A DNA stretch of 64,000 nt from the NCBI RefSeq assembly GCF_043641665.1, contig NC_092188.1:17381704-17445703 (forward strand), given 5' to 3'. Positions within the stretch are counted from its first letter, which is position 1. Each line of letters begins with the position of its first letter. Both the position numbers and the translations under genes were made by a program. Shown one piece after another: positions 24,696 through 35,036 of this stretch. This DNA is from Enoplosus armatus (lineage: Eukaryota > Chordata > Actinopteri > Centrarchiformes > Enoplosidae). The notes below the pieces were generated by a model that was not told the origin of the DNA, made no database searches, and was given only the letters and a program-made list of their open reading frames with translations.

Positions 24696-24854
24696 GAACC
24701 ACTGATCGACCAGCGCCGCCCAAACCTCGCCGCTCCCCGGCCCGGGAGCCGCCACAGCTTGTCCTATCCCCTACCCCGTCCTCCCCTCCCATTGAGCCCA
24801 CAGAAAGCAACTCCCGACAGAGTCCCATGGAGGCGGGGGAAGCAGCTCCCCAGT
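24696..24854 (+). CDS. cobl: cobl exon: proline-rich linker
   Basis: A 159-bp exon, phase 1 to phase 1 (acceptor cctacAG|GA, donor CAGT|gtaggt). It completes a glycine codon and encodes TTDRPAPPKPRRSPAREPPQ and then LVLSPTPSSPPIEPTES, visible residues 478-530. The RPAPPKPRR stretch is a typical SH3-ligand sequence. Being symmetric, it is a possible cassette exon. Another reading frame is open across it, but only this frame joins both neighbours. Confidence 0.88.
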
Positions 24855-26950
24855 GTAGGTTCCAGCTGGACTGCCTCTCCCTCTTCTTCACTCTTGGGCT
24901 TTCTTTTCTTTCCTAGAAGCTGCTCTCCTGGTTTTCTAACTCTTATTTCATTTGTCCCAATCAGAGTTTGAATTTTTGTAACTATCCTTTACTGCCAAGC
25001 CTTTTTGTGCATTTGTGTGTGTATGTATGTACTGCCCTCTGTCCTATAATGCTTTCTATCTCTCCATCAGGCAGCTGAGTTAAGTGATACTGGGTCCATG
25101 TGAGGTCAAGGCGCTTCATATCTATAAATGTCACCCTTTAAGCCCTTTTATTTCTTCTGCGTCTAAAAGGTCAGGGCTGGGGTGAACACCAATCAACTGG
25201 AGTGTCTTTTTTGTTGCATTTAAACAGTACATGGGAGTATATTAGATGTATACTGGAAGACATTGTTGAGGGCCTTATGTTTCTGTATGAGTTCTTTGCA
25301 TGAGCTATGAGCTACTCTTGTTTATCATTTCACTGTTTGTTGTCCTCAGTTTCTGTCTTCACTTTTAGGTTTTTTCTCTGGATGCTATTTTGATTGCCAT
25401 CCCCGCCAATTGCAATGTTCGTGATCTGTCCATCTCAAATCTCATCTGTTCTTTTCTTTACTCCCCACCCCGCACCCTACTTTGTAGTGTATTGCTGTGG
25501 GCCTGTGCGTCTGCGCTCCAAACACTCCTGAAGTCTCTCCCTGGCTTGACCCTTCCTTCGTCCGACAATCCTTTTTCATCAGTTCCCTTTGCTTCTTCTT
25601 GGCCCTTCTTATTTCTGCTGGACCTCCCTCTGATGTTCACCACCCTCCTCTCATTCTGTTTTTTCTACTGTTTCTTCTGTACTCTTGTATTTGTTGTCAA
25701 TCATCTCATTTCTACTACTTGCTTTCACTCTGTGTCACAGTGCCTCACAGGAGCCACTTTGCAGCAACCTAATTGTATCTGTCCTTGTGATGTTTTGGAT
25801 TTGATTCTGTTGAGGACACAAATGAAAGCAAATCATGCTCTCTAATTTCACTCTTAAAGCAATGCTGTTTTTTTGTTTTTTTTTACAAATGTATGTATAT
25901 ACTGTTGGTGGTTTTGCATTTCAGCTTGATCCGCTGGTTGCCATCGATTATGCATGAGATCAGAGCTGAGTTAAAAGTGGACACACAGAATGTGGTCAAG
26001 AGATTATACCATGACAGATGAGCTAAAGCCTGGACGTATCAGTTACAGTGTGATTGATGAGTGACATGTTGAAACAAGGCTCTGAGGCAAGGCCATGCGA
26101 TATCTATCAGCCAATATTTTAGTGATGCGATATCTGCAGATCAATAGTTGGACAGTGTATGTTTCTCTCTCTGTGCCTGGTGTTGTGGCTCGGTTTAGAA
26201 ATCTGAGACCTGAATGCATGCTGCCTTTGGCAATATTATGGAAAGGGTGATCTATCAATGACTTGTTGCTTTTGGGTAGTGGTGCCTCATGTATTTTTAA
26301 GACATGTATATGAAATAAAAGACCTCTTGCCAAGGAGAGCTCATAACAGTCTACTTAGAAAAGAGAATGACACTACACACTGATTTGTTGTCAAGGGAAT
26401 CACATGACTTTTTCTGTACCATATGAATGCAGCTGTTGGGTGCCTCATTTTTCAGTGAGTTTTACATTTTTGAGATGATGATGGTTAATTTCTCTCGCTC
26501 TGATTACAGAAATGTACTTGGCAGATCTGCTTAAAATATTATTTTACGGTAATCCAATTTTTATGTGAAATATAATTCATCCTCTGCAAGTACTAAGCCA
26601 TTAAGGGTATGTGTACTTGCCTGTAGAGTAGTGATAATGAACATATACTTATCTATAACGACAGATCTGTGTTGTGATTGAAAAACATAATGTATGTTTG
26701 AAAGACATTTTTCAATTAAACAGTTGAAGACTGGATCAAGATTCAAGCATTTTGGTTTGGGATTGTGCATGGATTGCCTCGGATTTGCTTCGGACACCTT
26801 TTACTTGGCTTTAACTGATGCATGTGCCAAAGGTCATGCTGAGTTGGAAGGAACTATGTGTGGATGTTTACTTGTGTGTTTTTAATGCGAGCATATACGT
26901 GTGTAAACATATGAGAGAATAAGACAGTGTGTGTACATGCCCGTGTCTGC

Positions 26951-26954
<4 letters not shown>

Positions 26955-26999
<45 letters not shown>
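26955..26999. repeat. (GT)n microsatellite
   Basis: About 22 GT units. Confidence 0.97.
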
Positions 27000-27002
<3 letters not shown>

Positions 27003-27138
27003 ATTGTGGCTGTTGCTGGCATGACTAAGTTGTTGCTGGGAAGGAGCTGGGAGGACAGCCCTGTGAGTCATCACCACATCTCCTGGAACTGACTGTTTTC
27101 TCCACACCATTAGGACCAGGCCCAAAACTGACAGGCCT

Positions 27139-27141
<3 letters not shown>

Positions 27142-27172
<31 letters not shown>
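27142..27172. repeat. (CA)n microsatellite
   Basis: About 15 CA units, complementary to the GT tract 140 bases upstream. Confidence 0.97.
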
Positions 27173-27174
<2 letters not shown>

Positions 27175-28044
27175 AGAAGACAGATTGGAGCACAATGCAT
27201 GCACAAATGCATGTGCACACTGACAGATACCAGGTATTGCAAACAAGTTCACTCACTGTTAAACTAATTTTGAAGAATCCCCTGTTGAGTTCTCACTCCT
27301 GTGCATGCTGGCTGGGCTGCTGAAAACCTAACAAATGGTACATTGATTTTTATTCTCTTGGCCTAGAGTTCAATGAGATCAGTGACAGACCAAATAAGTT
27401 CTCCAAAACCCACAGGACTGACCAGTGCATGACTGTACTCAAGAGATGAGAGGGTATGAAGCAATACTATCTTTGACAGGAACCTAAAACAGTACTGTAA
27501 AAATCTAATTAAAAGGGTTTGTTTACAGTAAGTCCACCCACACATCATTAAAGCTGTTTTATCAAGCCACAAGTGGTTGTGCTCCGGGCTTGCGTTTGTA
27601 TATTTGGCTTGTGTTTTCTGGTTTGTGTGTGTGTGGTGTCAGAATGAATGTTGAAACTAACATAAATACTTCCTCTGTTTTTTTTTTCCCTCTTCTTCCA
27701 TCTCTTGCTCCTCATGCTCGCTCTCCATCATGCACTTCTTTTCAAACAAATGTCCTCATGATTTGTTGTGTTGTTCTTCCTCAGTTGTTTGCCAGGTATT
27801 TTATGGATTGTGGATTTGAGAAAGATAAATCTTTTTTTTTTTAAGTTAATGCATGGCATGAATAAAAAACCTGAGGCCTCTAATACAAGCCCATTCTCAG
27901 TCCTTTAGTTTCATCATACACAACCTTAGGCCATTGGCAACCCTTTAATTTGATTTGAAGTTGTTGCTAACAGTTGCTAACAGTCTTGAAGGGCAGTGAT
28001 AACACCCAATACTGATGCTAAGATCGTCCTCTATCCTCTCTCAG

Positions 28045-28366
28045 CTTGGCTCCACTCCATGCGGAGCTCCACAGTCAGTGGCCAGAAACCAGAAACAGAA
28101 ACACCCGAGGAGGAGACCATGTCCTTGGGAAGCAGCAGCGGTGGCAGCAGCCTGCCCGACCAGGGTTACGCCGCCTCTGAGGGCATGGCAGAGGGCGAGG
28201 ACTCAGGCATGGTCAGCTCTCCATCTGACACCCAACCCACATCCCCAGATGGGAGTTTGTCTCTGGATGGAATTAGCAGAGGCGGAGGAGAGAGACTGCT
28301 GGGACCAGTGCGGGACAATTCCAGTGACAGCGATGAGGGGTGTGCCACCTGGGGATCAAGACACAG
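28045..28366 (+). CDS. cobl: cobl exon: conserved acidic/serine central block
   Basis: A 322-bp exon, phase 1 to phase 2 (acceptor ctctcAG|CT, donor CACAG|gtagag), visible residues 531-637. It encodes SWLHSMRSSTVSG, then ETMSLGSSSGGSSLPDQGYA, ASEGMAEGEDSGMVSSPSD and TQPTSPDGSLSLDG, ending in DNSSDSDEGCATWGSRH. The DQGYAASEGMAEGEDSG...SPSDTQPTSPDGSLSLDG run is, as I remember it, nearly identical in mammalian COBL and is one of the best paralogue-specific signatures in this gene. The region is acidic, serine-rich and likely disordered and phosphorylated. Confidence 0.95.
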
Positions 28367-29788
28367 GTAGAGAGGAAGTCACAGAAAAAGGAAGTGGAAT
28401 GTGGCATGACATGGAAGTAGGGGGGAACAAGAGTGAGGGAGGAAAGTAGAATGAAGTTGACAAGCATATACTGTATATTTATATTTACCTAATGTGTGAT
28501 AGTTGACCATCAAGATGATGAAAGTCTCATTCAAGATGGTGAGGCACATTAAGCCATCTGCACTGGCCTTAAGAGAATACGAATGACTCACAGTGTCTAC
28601 CTTACTCATTCATCTAGCTGGCCTTATGCTACCCAGTATTTGCTTTTAGCCGACTCCTACCCATCTTCTACCCCCAATCTTATTCATTGCTGTGACCTTT
28701 TATTTTGAAATCTATTTTAATGTATCCTGGTTTACTGGCAGGCAAGATAATGCATGTGCCATTCAACTTGCTGTCGGCCTAATCACTGATAACTAGTACC
28801 TTAATGAAAATTATTAGTTTGATTTTTGCATTTGGCGATCAAGTTTAGTTTCACACCTGTATTTTCACCTGCAGTTTGAACCATTGCTGTTTCAGCCAAC
28901 TATAGAAGTCTTTCCACAGTCCTTAACTGTGTCAGCAGTAATAACCAAGAGCAGTTCCCACCATGTATTATATGTGAGTTGTAGCCAAAGCTTGCACCCT
29001 CAACCTTTAGTGCTGGGCTTTCATAGTTATGGTTCTAGGCCCTTAGTCAAAGGCCTTTGTAGAAAATGAATGCTGCCCAAGATCAATTTTCACCTTTTAA
29101 GTTGTTGTGAAATGTGTATGGTAATGTGCCCAGACCAGGGATCCTGGATCAATGCTCCAATGAGAAACTTTATGAATCCAGGGCCTGGCCTGATGCTGCT
29201 GGCTCCTCAGTATTCCAGGAAAGCACTATAACCCTGTTTTCTCAGAATTATTGAGGAAAAGAGGACCAATCCAGGTCTCGTAGAAGACAAATTCTATTTA
29301 GTTTGGCCTTCTTGTTGCAATTTGTTATGGCTAATACGCTAGTAACTCATGAGAATGCTCTGTTGAACTCTTGAAGTGAGTGAAGGAACTGTGGTAATAA
29401 TATCTTTACAGCTACATGTTTCAAAGCCAAAAGGCTCCAATAAAAATAAAAATGAACTTTGAACAAGCACAAAATATTTAAAACTAACACATTTGTTTTC
29501 TTTCTTCTACTTACTGAACTGCATTTAGCCTTTTGGTTTCTGTGGCAGGTTAGTAACGGGAACGGTGCTGGATGTAACAACAGCATCAAATAAGCAGTTC
29601 ATAACAGCTGTTTGGTGGTGTTAATACTGTTCATAAAAAATTATGGAGTCATGCTGTATTATGGCTGCCCCTGTGCACCGATCTTTTTTTTGCATTACAG
29701 ATGTTATGGGACTCTGCTTGTGTGTTTTCACTACATGTGAGTGTGTGCAGATGTCTTTTTGACATATATTTCTATGTACTGTCCTCAG
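28367..29788 (+). other. cobl: cobl intron
   Basis: Phase-2 intron of 1.4 kb with no recognised element. Confidence 0.75.
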
Positions 29789-29907
29789 GCACAATGACAT
29801 CAACCCACAGGCAAAGTCAAGCAGGTTAAAAGACAGCTATGAAGATGACCCAGAGCTCACAGCCCAGCTCCATCAAACGTTGGCAGATTTTGAAGCAGAC
29901 CTTGCTG
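29789..29907 (+). CDS. cobl: cobl exon: short charged segment
   Basis: A 119-bp exon, phase 2 to phase 1 (acceptor gtcctcAG|G, donor GCTG|gtgaga). It joins as R-HNDINPQAKSSRLKDSYEDD and continues PELTAQLHQTLADFEADLA, visible residues 639-677. The PELTAQLHQTLADFEADL stretch has helical, amphipathic periodicity. It fits its neighbours in phase, and its context between diagnostic COBL exons makes it secure. Confidence 0.9.
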
Positions 29908-30248
29908 GTGAGATGGCATGCCATAGGCCACAGTCCACCCATGATCTTAAACTGGATTTTTTTCATTGAGGCGTCCTGGCAGTCCAGGCGTACATACTTC
30001 CAACATAGGAATTAATATACTGCAGTTCAGGATTAAAGTAAAGGATTAACACCACTACAACACTACATGGATGTGTCTTTTCAGACTGTGTTGTACATTT
30101 GTTATATACCTGAAGTAATCCTATAAATCTGCAATTAGGTTTGAAACGTTTCAATAGCCATGGTAATATTCTTAAAAATCCAAACCAAGATGTGCACAAA
30201 GTACCAAAGTATTGTGTATTAACCCCTTGATCTGTTCCCCTTTTACAG
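29908..30248 (+). other. cobl: cobl intron
   Basis: Phase-1 intron of 341 bases with no element seen. Confidence 0.75.
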
Positions 30249-30440
30249 ACCACATAGATATAGTCTCAGCGAAGGAGACTCCCTATACCATGTCCACAGA
30301 CAGTAATGAGGTGCCGGTGTCTGTAGTGGACATGGATGTGCCAGTCACAGCCATAGATGAAGTACTGGAGGACTATGAACGTAACATAGAAGAAAATGAG
30401 GCAAAGTCACTAACCAGGAGTGAGTCAGCTGGCGGCAAAG
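30249..30440 (+). CDS. cobl: cobl exon: acidic conserved segment
   Basis: A 192-bp exon, phase 1 to phase 1 (acceptor ttttacAG|AC, donor GCAAAG|gtatga). It contains PVSVVDMDVPVTAIDEVLED and YERNIEENEAKSLTRSES, visible residues 678-741. The VPVTAIDEVL(E)DYE block is conserved in COBL-family proteins as I recall. No domain name is assigned. Confidence 0.92.
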
Positions 30441-30612
30441 GTATGAAGAACAATATGCCTACATCCAGTAGATCATACAGAGGCTTTAGTGCTTTTGATG
30501 TTTTTGCTTACATTTAGAATCCTTTTATTCACACTCAATTATATCAATACAATACAGTTAAGTATTTTATTTGTATTTTAATTTGACTTTTTCCTACCCC
30601 ATCTTATCACAG

Positions 30613-32219
30613 TTCCAGTCTTTTGTCACCAGTCCAGTGTGGAACCACAGAACAAAAACAACAATGCTTGTACAGCTATCAACAGTAAGAATAAGAGCAG
30701 TACAAACGCTAAGCAGCCGTCTCAACCTGAGCAGCATCAGAGGTCACTGGAGAAAAAGGCTATTGGGGATAAAAAGGATGGAAACATACTAGAGACAAAA
30801 ATTAAAGAGATGGGTATCACTGATACCAACCTCATGAAAGAGGATAAACAAAGAACAACATCAGCAGTGAAATCTAACATTGACATGCAGAAACACAGCA
30901 AGACCACTGAGATCAAACCTGATCTTGTGAAGAGTAACACTGAATCTTTTCAAGAGAAGAAACCTGTTCTTCCACCAACCAGTCAGAGAGCAGTGTCCAC
31001 AGAAAGAGATGAAGAGATCCACAGAGTTTACCAAAATAGCTCCAGCTCGAATACTTCCCATGGCAAAATCACTCGCAACGTCACATCACGCTTCGGAATG
31101 AAAACTTTCACTGTGGTTCCTCCCAAACCCTCTGTCATGCATGCTGCTACGGGAGAGCCAACTGTCAAATTAACTGTTGGTGCCATTAAGATTGACGATC
31201 AAGGAAATATGGTGAAAGCAGGTATCTCCCGGAACAAAGTTGGTGGTGCATCTGAGTTGGGAATTAATTGCAGTGAGGGGTCTCCTCTTCTTGGAAAAGC
31301 CAAAGCTTTTTGGAGCTCAAATGAGAGACAAGAATTTGCTGTGCCCCAAAGTAAAGGTCTCATTGATAAGCCTAAAGAGAGCACAGATGGTCTGAAAAGT
31401 ACTCCCAGTGCAGTCTCAGAAGCTACATTGAAGACCAGTAACACTGAGGACTTGAAAACGGCGCAAATGTCACTTAATAAACCTGCAGAGAGAGCTGAGC
31501 CTAAAGAGATGGTTAAAGAAGAAGCTAAAGAACCAGTGAAAGACGTCAAAGTTGCAAAAGAGTATCGGGTAGAGGTGGAGAGCAAGATTTCAGTGTCCAA
31601 AAACATTCAGCAGCCAAGTAATAAACCTGTCCTTCCTCCTCCTATCCTTCCAGACCTGAAAAGAGACCTGTCCTTCCTCAAACCATCCAGGCGAACCTCA
31701 AGCCAATATGTGGCATCCGCCATCACTAAATGCTCCCCCACTAAACCCAACTCCATGCCTAATGTTCCTGACTCCTCTGCTTCTTTGAAAACACGGACTA
31801 TCGGTTTTCAGAGATCAGGTCGGTCCATACAAGTGAATCCACACCAATCCTCCCAGTCATCTTTGTTGGATAATAAGGAGAATGAATCTGCTACTAAATC
31901 CAACCCTCCTTGTCCTAAGAGGTCTATGAGCTACCCAGATAGCCTGACAGATTTTGGAGAAGTGAGACCGGACAGGGGAGGATTTGGAAGTTGTTTTGGA
32001 TCCATTAAAGGAAGCTCCAATATGTTGGAAACAGAAACAGCCAAGAGGAAGCACATTCAGTCTAGCGGCCCCACCCAAATAAATATGACCGCCAATAATG
32101 ACAGAAATAATATTGAACATATTCGGCCCAGAAGCCCCAGCCCTACACAAAGCAGCCCTCTACACTCATCTGCCAAACCACCCACAGCCCCCAAGACCAT
32201 ATCCCAAGGCCAGACAAGT
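30613..32219 (+). CDS. cobl: cobl large exon: disordered middle with RFGMKTFTVVPP block
   Basis: A single 1,607-bp exon, phase 1 to phase 0, visible residues 742-1277 and about a third of the visible protein. The acceptor is tatcacAG|TT; an alternative AG six bases on (start 30619) would also keep frame and drop two residues. The donor is AGT|gtgagt. Most of it is lysine/serine/proline-rich and divergent, but NVTSRFGMKTFTVVPPKPSV followed by GAIKIDDQGNMVKAG is a conserved COBL block, and a shorter GMxTxxxVPPK version occurs in COBLL1. Other family-like parts are KPVLPPPILPDLKRDLSFLK and the CPKRSMSYPDSLTDFGEVRP region. No stop codon or frameshift is seen. Confidence 0.95.
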
Positions 32220-32329
32220 GTGAGTAAAACCATGTTATTGGTGTCTTGAAAAATAAATATTATGTAGATTCTATACAGAATTGTTACTGTAAATTACAGT
32301 GTACTTAATACTCCACATCTTGTCTTCAG

Positions 32330-32563
32330 AACACGAGGGACATGACCAAGGCAGCCACCCATCTAACACCTGCTGTGAAACCACAACCTTCTATCATAGT
32401 GTCTGACAGTGGTGTGACCCCTGGGCCTCCACCAGTGACAGTGTTTGGGCCAGTTAAAAAGTTCAGACCAGTGATCTGTAAATCTGTTGACAAAGAGACA
32501 TCTCTGCACAGCAGCCTGATGGAGGCAATCCAGACAGGCGGAGGCAGGGACAGGCTGAAGAAG
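32330..32563 (+). CDS. cobl: cobl exon: first WH2 actin-binding motif
   Basis: A 78-codon phase-0/phase-0 exon (acceptor gtcttcAG|AAC, donor AAGAAG|gtgaga), visible residues 1278-1355. After TVFGPVKKFRPVICKSVDKE it ends in SSLMEAIQTGGGRDRLKK, a WH2 helix (LMEAI) plus linker whose LKK(I/V) end is completed by the next exon (ITTSS). WH2 motifs bind monomeric actin, and Cobl uses three of them in series to assemble a nucleus. The intron falls directly after the LKK codons. Confidence 0.95.
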
Positions 32564-32775
32564 GTGAGATCAAAATAAACATGTTATGGATAGATGGATA
32601 GATGAGTAGGAGAGAGCGATCATAATGCTAATTGGTAGAAAATTGTGGTGTAACATTTACCCCAATACCAGTAATAGAAATACACTGTATTCTTAGTTTT
32701 GTAATTTCAGTGTTAATGATGGTGTTGGCTGGAAGACCACACATTTTGATTTCCCTCTTTTTATTTCATCATTAG

Positions 32776-32892
32776 ATAACCACTTCTAGTCCTAGCAGCA
32801 TGAAGAAAGCATCTTATGTTGAGGAGGAGAATGAGAAGTCTGCTCTTCTGGCTGCCATTAGAGCTCAGAGCAACTCTAGAAGGCTGAGGACG
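32776..32892 (+). CDS. cobl: cobl exon: second WH2 motif
   Basis: A 39-codon phase-0/phase-0 exon (acceptor catcattAG|ATA, donor AGGACG|gtaaaa), visible residues 1356-1394. It encodes EKSALLAAIRAQSNSRRLRT, a WH2 motif whose helix (ALLAAI) is intact but whose LKKV end reads LRT-T across the junction. The exon boundary falls at the same point of the motif as in the first and third WH2 exons. Confidence 0.93.
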
Positions 32893-33774
32893 GTAAAATA
32901 TTCTCTGAGCTATTCATGCAATATCACTCCGTGTCTCTCAATATCAAGGGGGGTGGTAGGGAGATGAAACCTAGCCCTAAAAAGGCACAGTATGATTAAT
33001 TGTTTGTTTTAACAATGAGCATACCATTCCCTTTCACCCTCCTTGAACTCCTTCAATGTATCTACATTTATCCTCAAATAAATGTTAATTAAATACTTTT
33101 CACACATCAGCAATAAGCTTCATTTTAACCAAGCTTGCTAGTTTTGTACAGACATTCATGGTCCCCAGTCCATTGGTTGAGAAATGTCGTGACTTATTGC
33201 AATTATACTTAGCATAAGAAGTATGTTTAAAAGGAAATGTAACGGCTAAACTCTTAAAGCCTGTATTGTTAGCTAGTTAGCAGCTGCATGACCCAAGTTA
33301 TGCAAGCATGGGTGTCTATTTCCATTCCTCTGTGTGGACTGAGTTGTGGTTTGCTGTCATGTACGGACCCATGTGGAATGAAAGGGGCAGAAAACGTGTT
33401 GCTGTAGCCGAAACATCTGCGGTTCTATTCTGGAGGTTTCCTACCAGAACTGGAATCTCTGGAATGCTGCATGACTAAATCTGACTCAAAAATGTTGTGC
33501 TTCTCAAACAGAAAAGTGGATAAATAAATCAAACTAAATAACTATGCACAATGGAGTTACAAAAACAAATAAGATAAAATCATATAAATGTGGAAAAAAT
33601 AGAATGCAGAATGATTAGAACAGAAAATAATTAGTTTAGAGTAAAAAGAATCTGTGTGTGCATGTCAGCGGTTGATGTTAGATGTACTTGTGTGTTAGGC
33701 CATGAGTGTAATGCACTTATGTGAGAGCAGATGTGTCTAGAGTTACCATTGTCTCACTCCTTTGTGTCCTACAG
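32893..33774 (+). other. cobl: cobl intron
   Basis: Phase-0 intron of 882 bases with no element recognised. Confidence 0.75.
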
Positions 33775-34083
33775 ACCAAATCTGAGGCTGCTGACGAGCT
33801 TGAGAAGTTCAGGAAGGCGGCTTCTGAGGAGGAAAGAAGTGGAGGCCCTCCCTCCTCTACCTCTCCTCCTTCTTTGACTTGCACTCCTGTCTTTACCCCA
33901 CCACCACCGCCGCCACCACCAGCACCCGTGATTGCGCCTCCACCTCCTCCCCCTGTCTTGCCCCAGGGTAAGCTTAGCACTGTGGCACATTCAAGTGCTA
34001 ACGGCCCCATGAACCCTGCCTTGGCCAGGGAGGCTATGCTGGAGGCCATTCGCTCTGGATCTGCTGCTGAGAGGCTAAAAAAG
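33775..34083 (+). CDS. cobl: cobl exon: poly-proline stretch and third WH2 motif
   Basis: A 103-codon phase-0/phase-0 exon (acceptor tcctacAG|ACC, donor AAAAAG|gtataa), visible residues 1395-1497. It begins with a charged TKSEAADELEKFRKAASEEE helix, then two proline runs (FTPPPPPPPPAPVIAPPPPP) suited to profilin or SH3 binding, then PMNPALAREAMLEAIRSGSA and AERLKK, the third WH2 motif. The proline run between WH2 motifs 2 and 3 matches the long linker known for Cobl, which the published nucleation model holds to be important for placing the third actin. An opposite-strand frame over this exon is an artefact of the proline codons. Confidence 0.95.
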
Positions 34084-34952
34084 GTATAAATACAGCATCT
34101 ATTTACACCACAGAGTAAAAGTTGTTGCAGAACTCTCGACACCCTTTATCTACTCTGCATTAGTCCTGTTGGATTTTCAATTCTACAGTTGCTTCATGAA
34201 AAACACATTGAAGAGGGTAGAGAGTAAAACTTAAAATTACATCGGATGAAGAAATGAAAAATACAACAAAGATAGCGTAAGCAAATTAAAATTTAGCATT
34301 AGCTCGGCAAGTGATGAGTCTTAGTGCACAAGACGGCGTAATTTCACCCAAAGAGACTCTTATCAAAGAAGAGAGGGAGCGAATAAAAAGAGATGAAAAT
34401 AGACAGAGACAGAACAGATTGAGGCAAGAAAGCCAGAGACAGAAACAGAAAAACATATGATTTGAACCAGTGTCCTCTTTCTTCTCACATCTTTGGTCTG
34501 GTTTCTCAAGTCTCGCCTCGTTGGAAGAAATCATTGGTAGAACAAAGCTCTCCTGCGGTGCAGCAGCCGGGAAACTGGAAATGAATTGCAGATTGTAACA
34601 TACTCACAGGTCCATCTGACAGTCATACTGTACTGCTGTGTGAATATGTTCAAGTAGATAAAGTTCAACGTCCGGTCAGCAGCTGTGTAAAATTGCCAGA
34701 AATGTTTTTTCGCATCATTTAAATCAGACAGAAACAACAGCAAAGGATGAATAGTGTTAGGAGGAGGAAAATAATCAGATAATTTTTGACCATATCTTTC
34801 AAATCTGATGAGGTACAAAAGGTAAAAAACTATTTCTTCTCTCTGTATCCAGTTCGACTCCACAAAACCACAGAACCTGATATATTCTTTAAAGCACGTC
34901 ATTACCAAAGTGAAGAATTACAAACATGACATGTTGTGTCTCTTTTAACCAG
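34084..34952 (+). other. cobl: cobl last intron
   Basis: Phase-0 intron of 869 bases with no recognised element. Confidence 0.75.
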
Positions 34953-35036
34953 GTTGCCATGCCCACAAAGACAGTCCAAGTGAACGGGAGACTGGGGACA
35001 ATCCAAGCAACCTCCTCAACACTCGCTCAGCAATAA
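34953..35036 (+). CDS. cobl: cobl terminal coding exon with stop
   Basis: Encodes VAMPTKTVQVNGRLGTIQAT and SSTLAQQ, then TAA at 35034-35036. The initial V completes the third WH2 (RLKK-V). The VAMPTKTVQVNGR tail parallels the short VNGR-containing tail that follows the last WH2 in the paralogue COBLL1, so this is the true C-terminus and not a truncation. The acceptor is ttttaaccAG|GTT. Confidence 0.93.
   Translation, partial: VAMPTKTVQVNGRLGTIQATSSTLAQQ

Larger units (their letters stand above)
24855..28044 (+). other. cobl: cobl intron
   Basis: Phase-1 intron containing an inverted (GT)n/(CA)n pair (26955-26999 and 27142-27172) and pyrimidine-rich stretches around 25440-25740. The open frames there are low-complexity and unsupported. 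Confidence 0.75.

Noticed and set aside
25390..25845. 151-codon plus-strand frame rich in Phe/Leu/Ser
   Set aside because: Pyrimidine-rich intron sequence; the apparent membrane-like peptide reflects CT-rich codons, and there is no start context or homology.
28015..28449. 144-codon plus-strand frame overlapping a cobl exon
   Set aside because: Wrong frame. The cobl frame across 28045-28366 carries the conserved DQGYAASEGMAEGEDSG block and joins both neighbours in phase.
31199..31606. 135-codon minus-strand frame
   Set aside because: Opposite strand of the large cobl exon, with no independent support.
33717..34142. Glycine-rich minus-strand frame of 141 codons
   Set aside because: It is the reverse complement of the poly-proline cobl exon and a low-complexity shadow.
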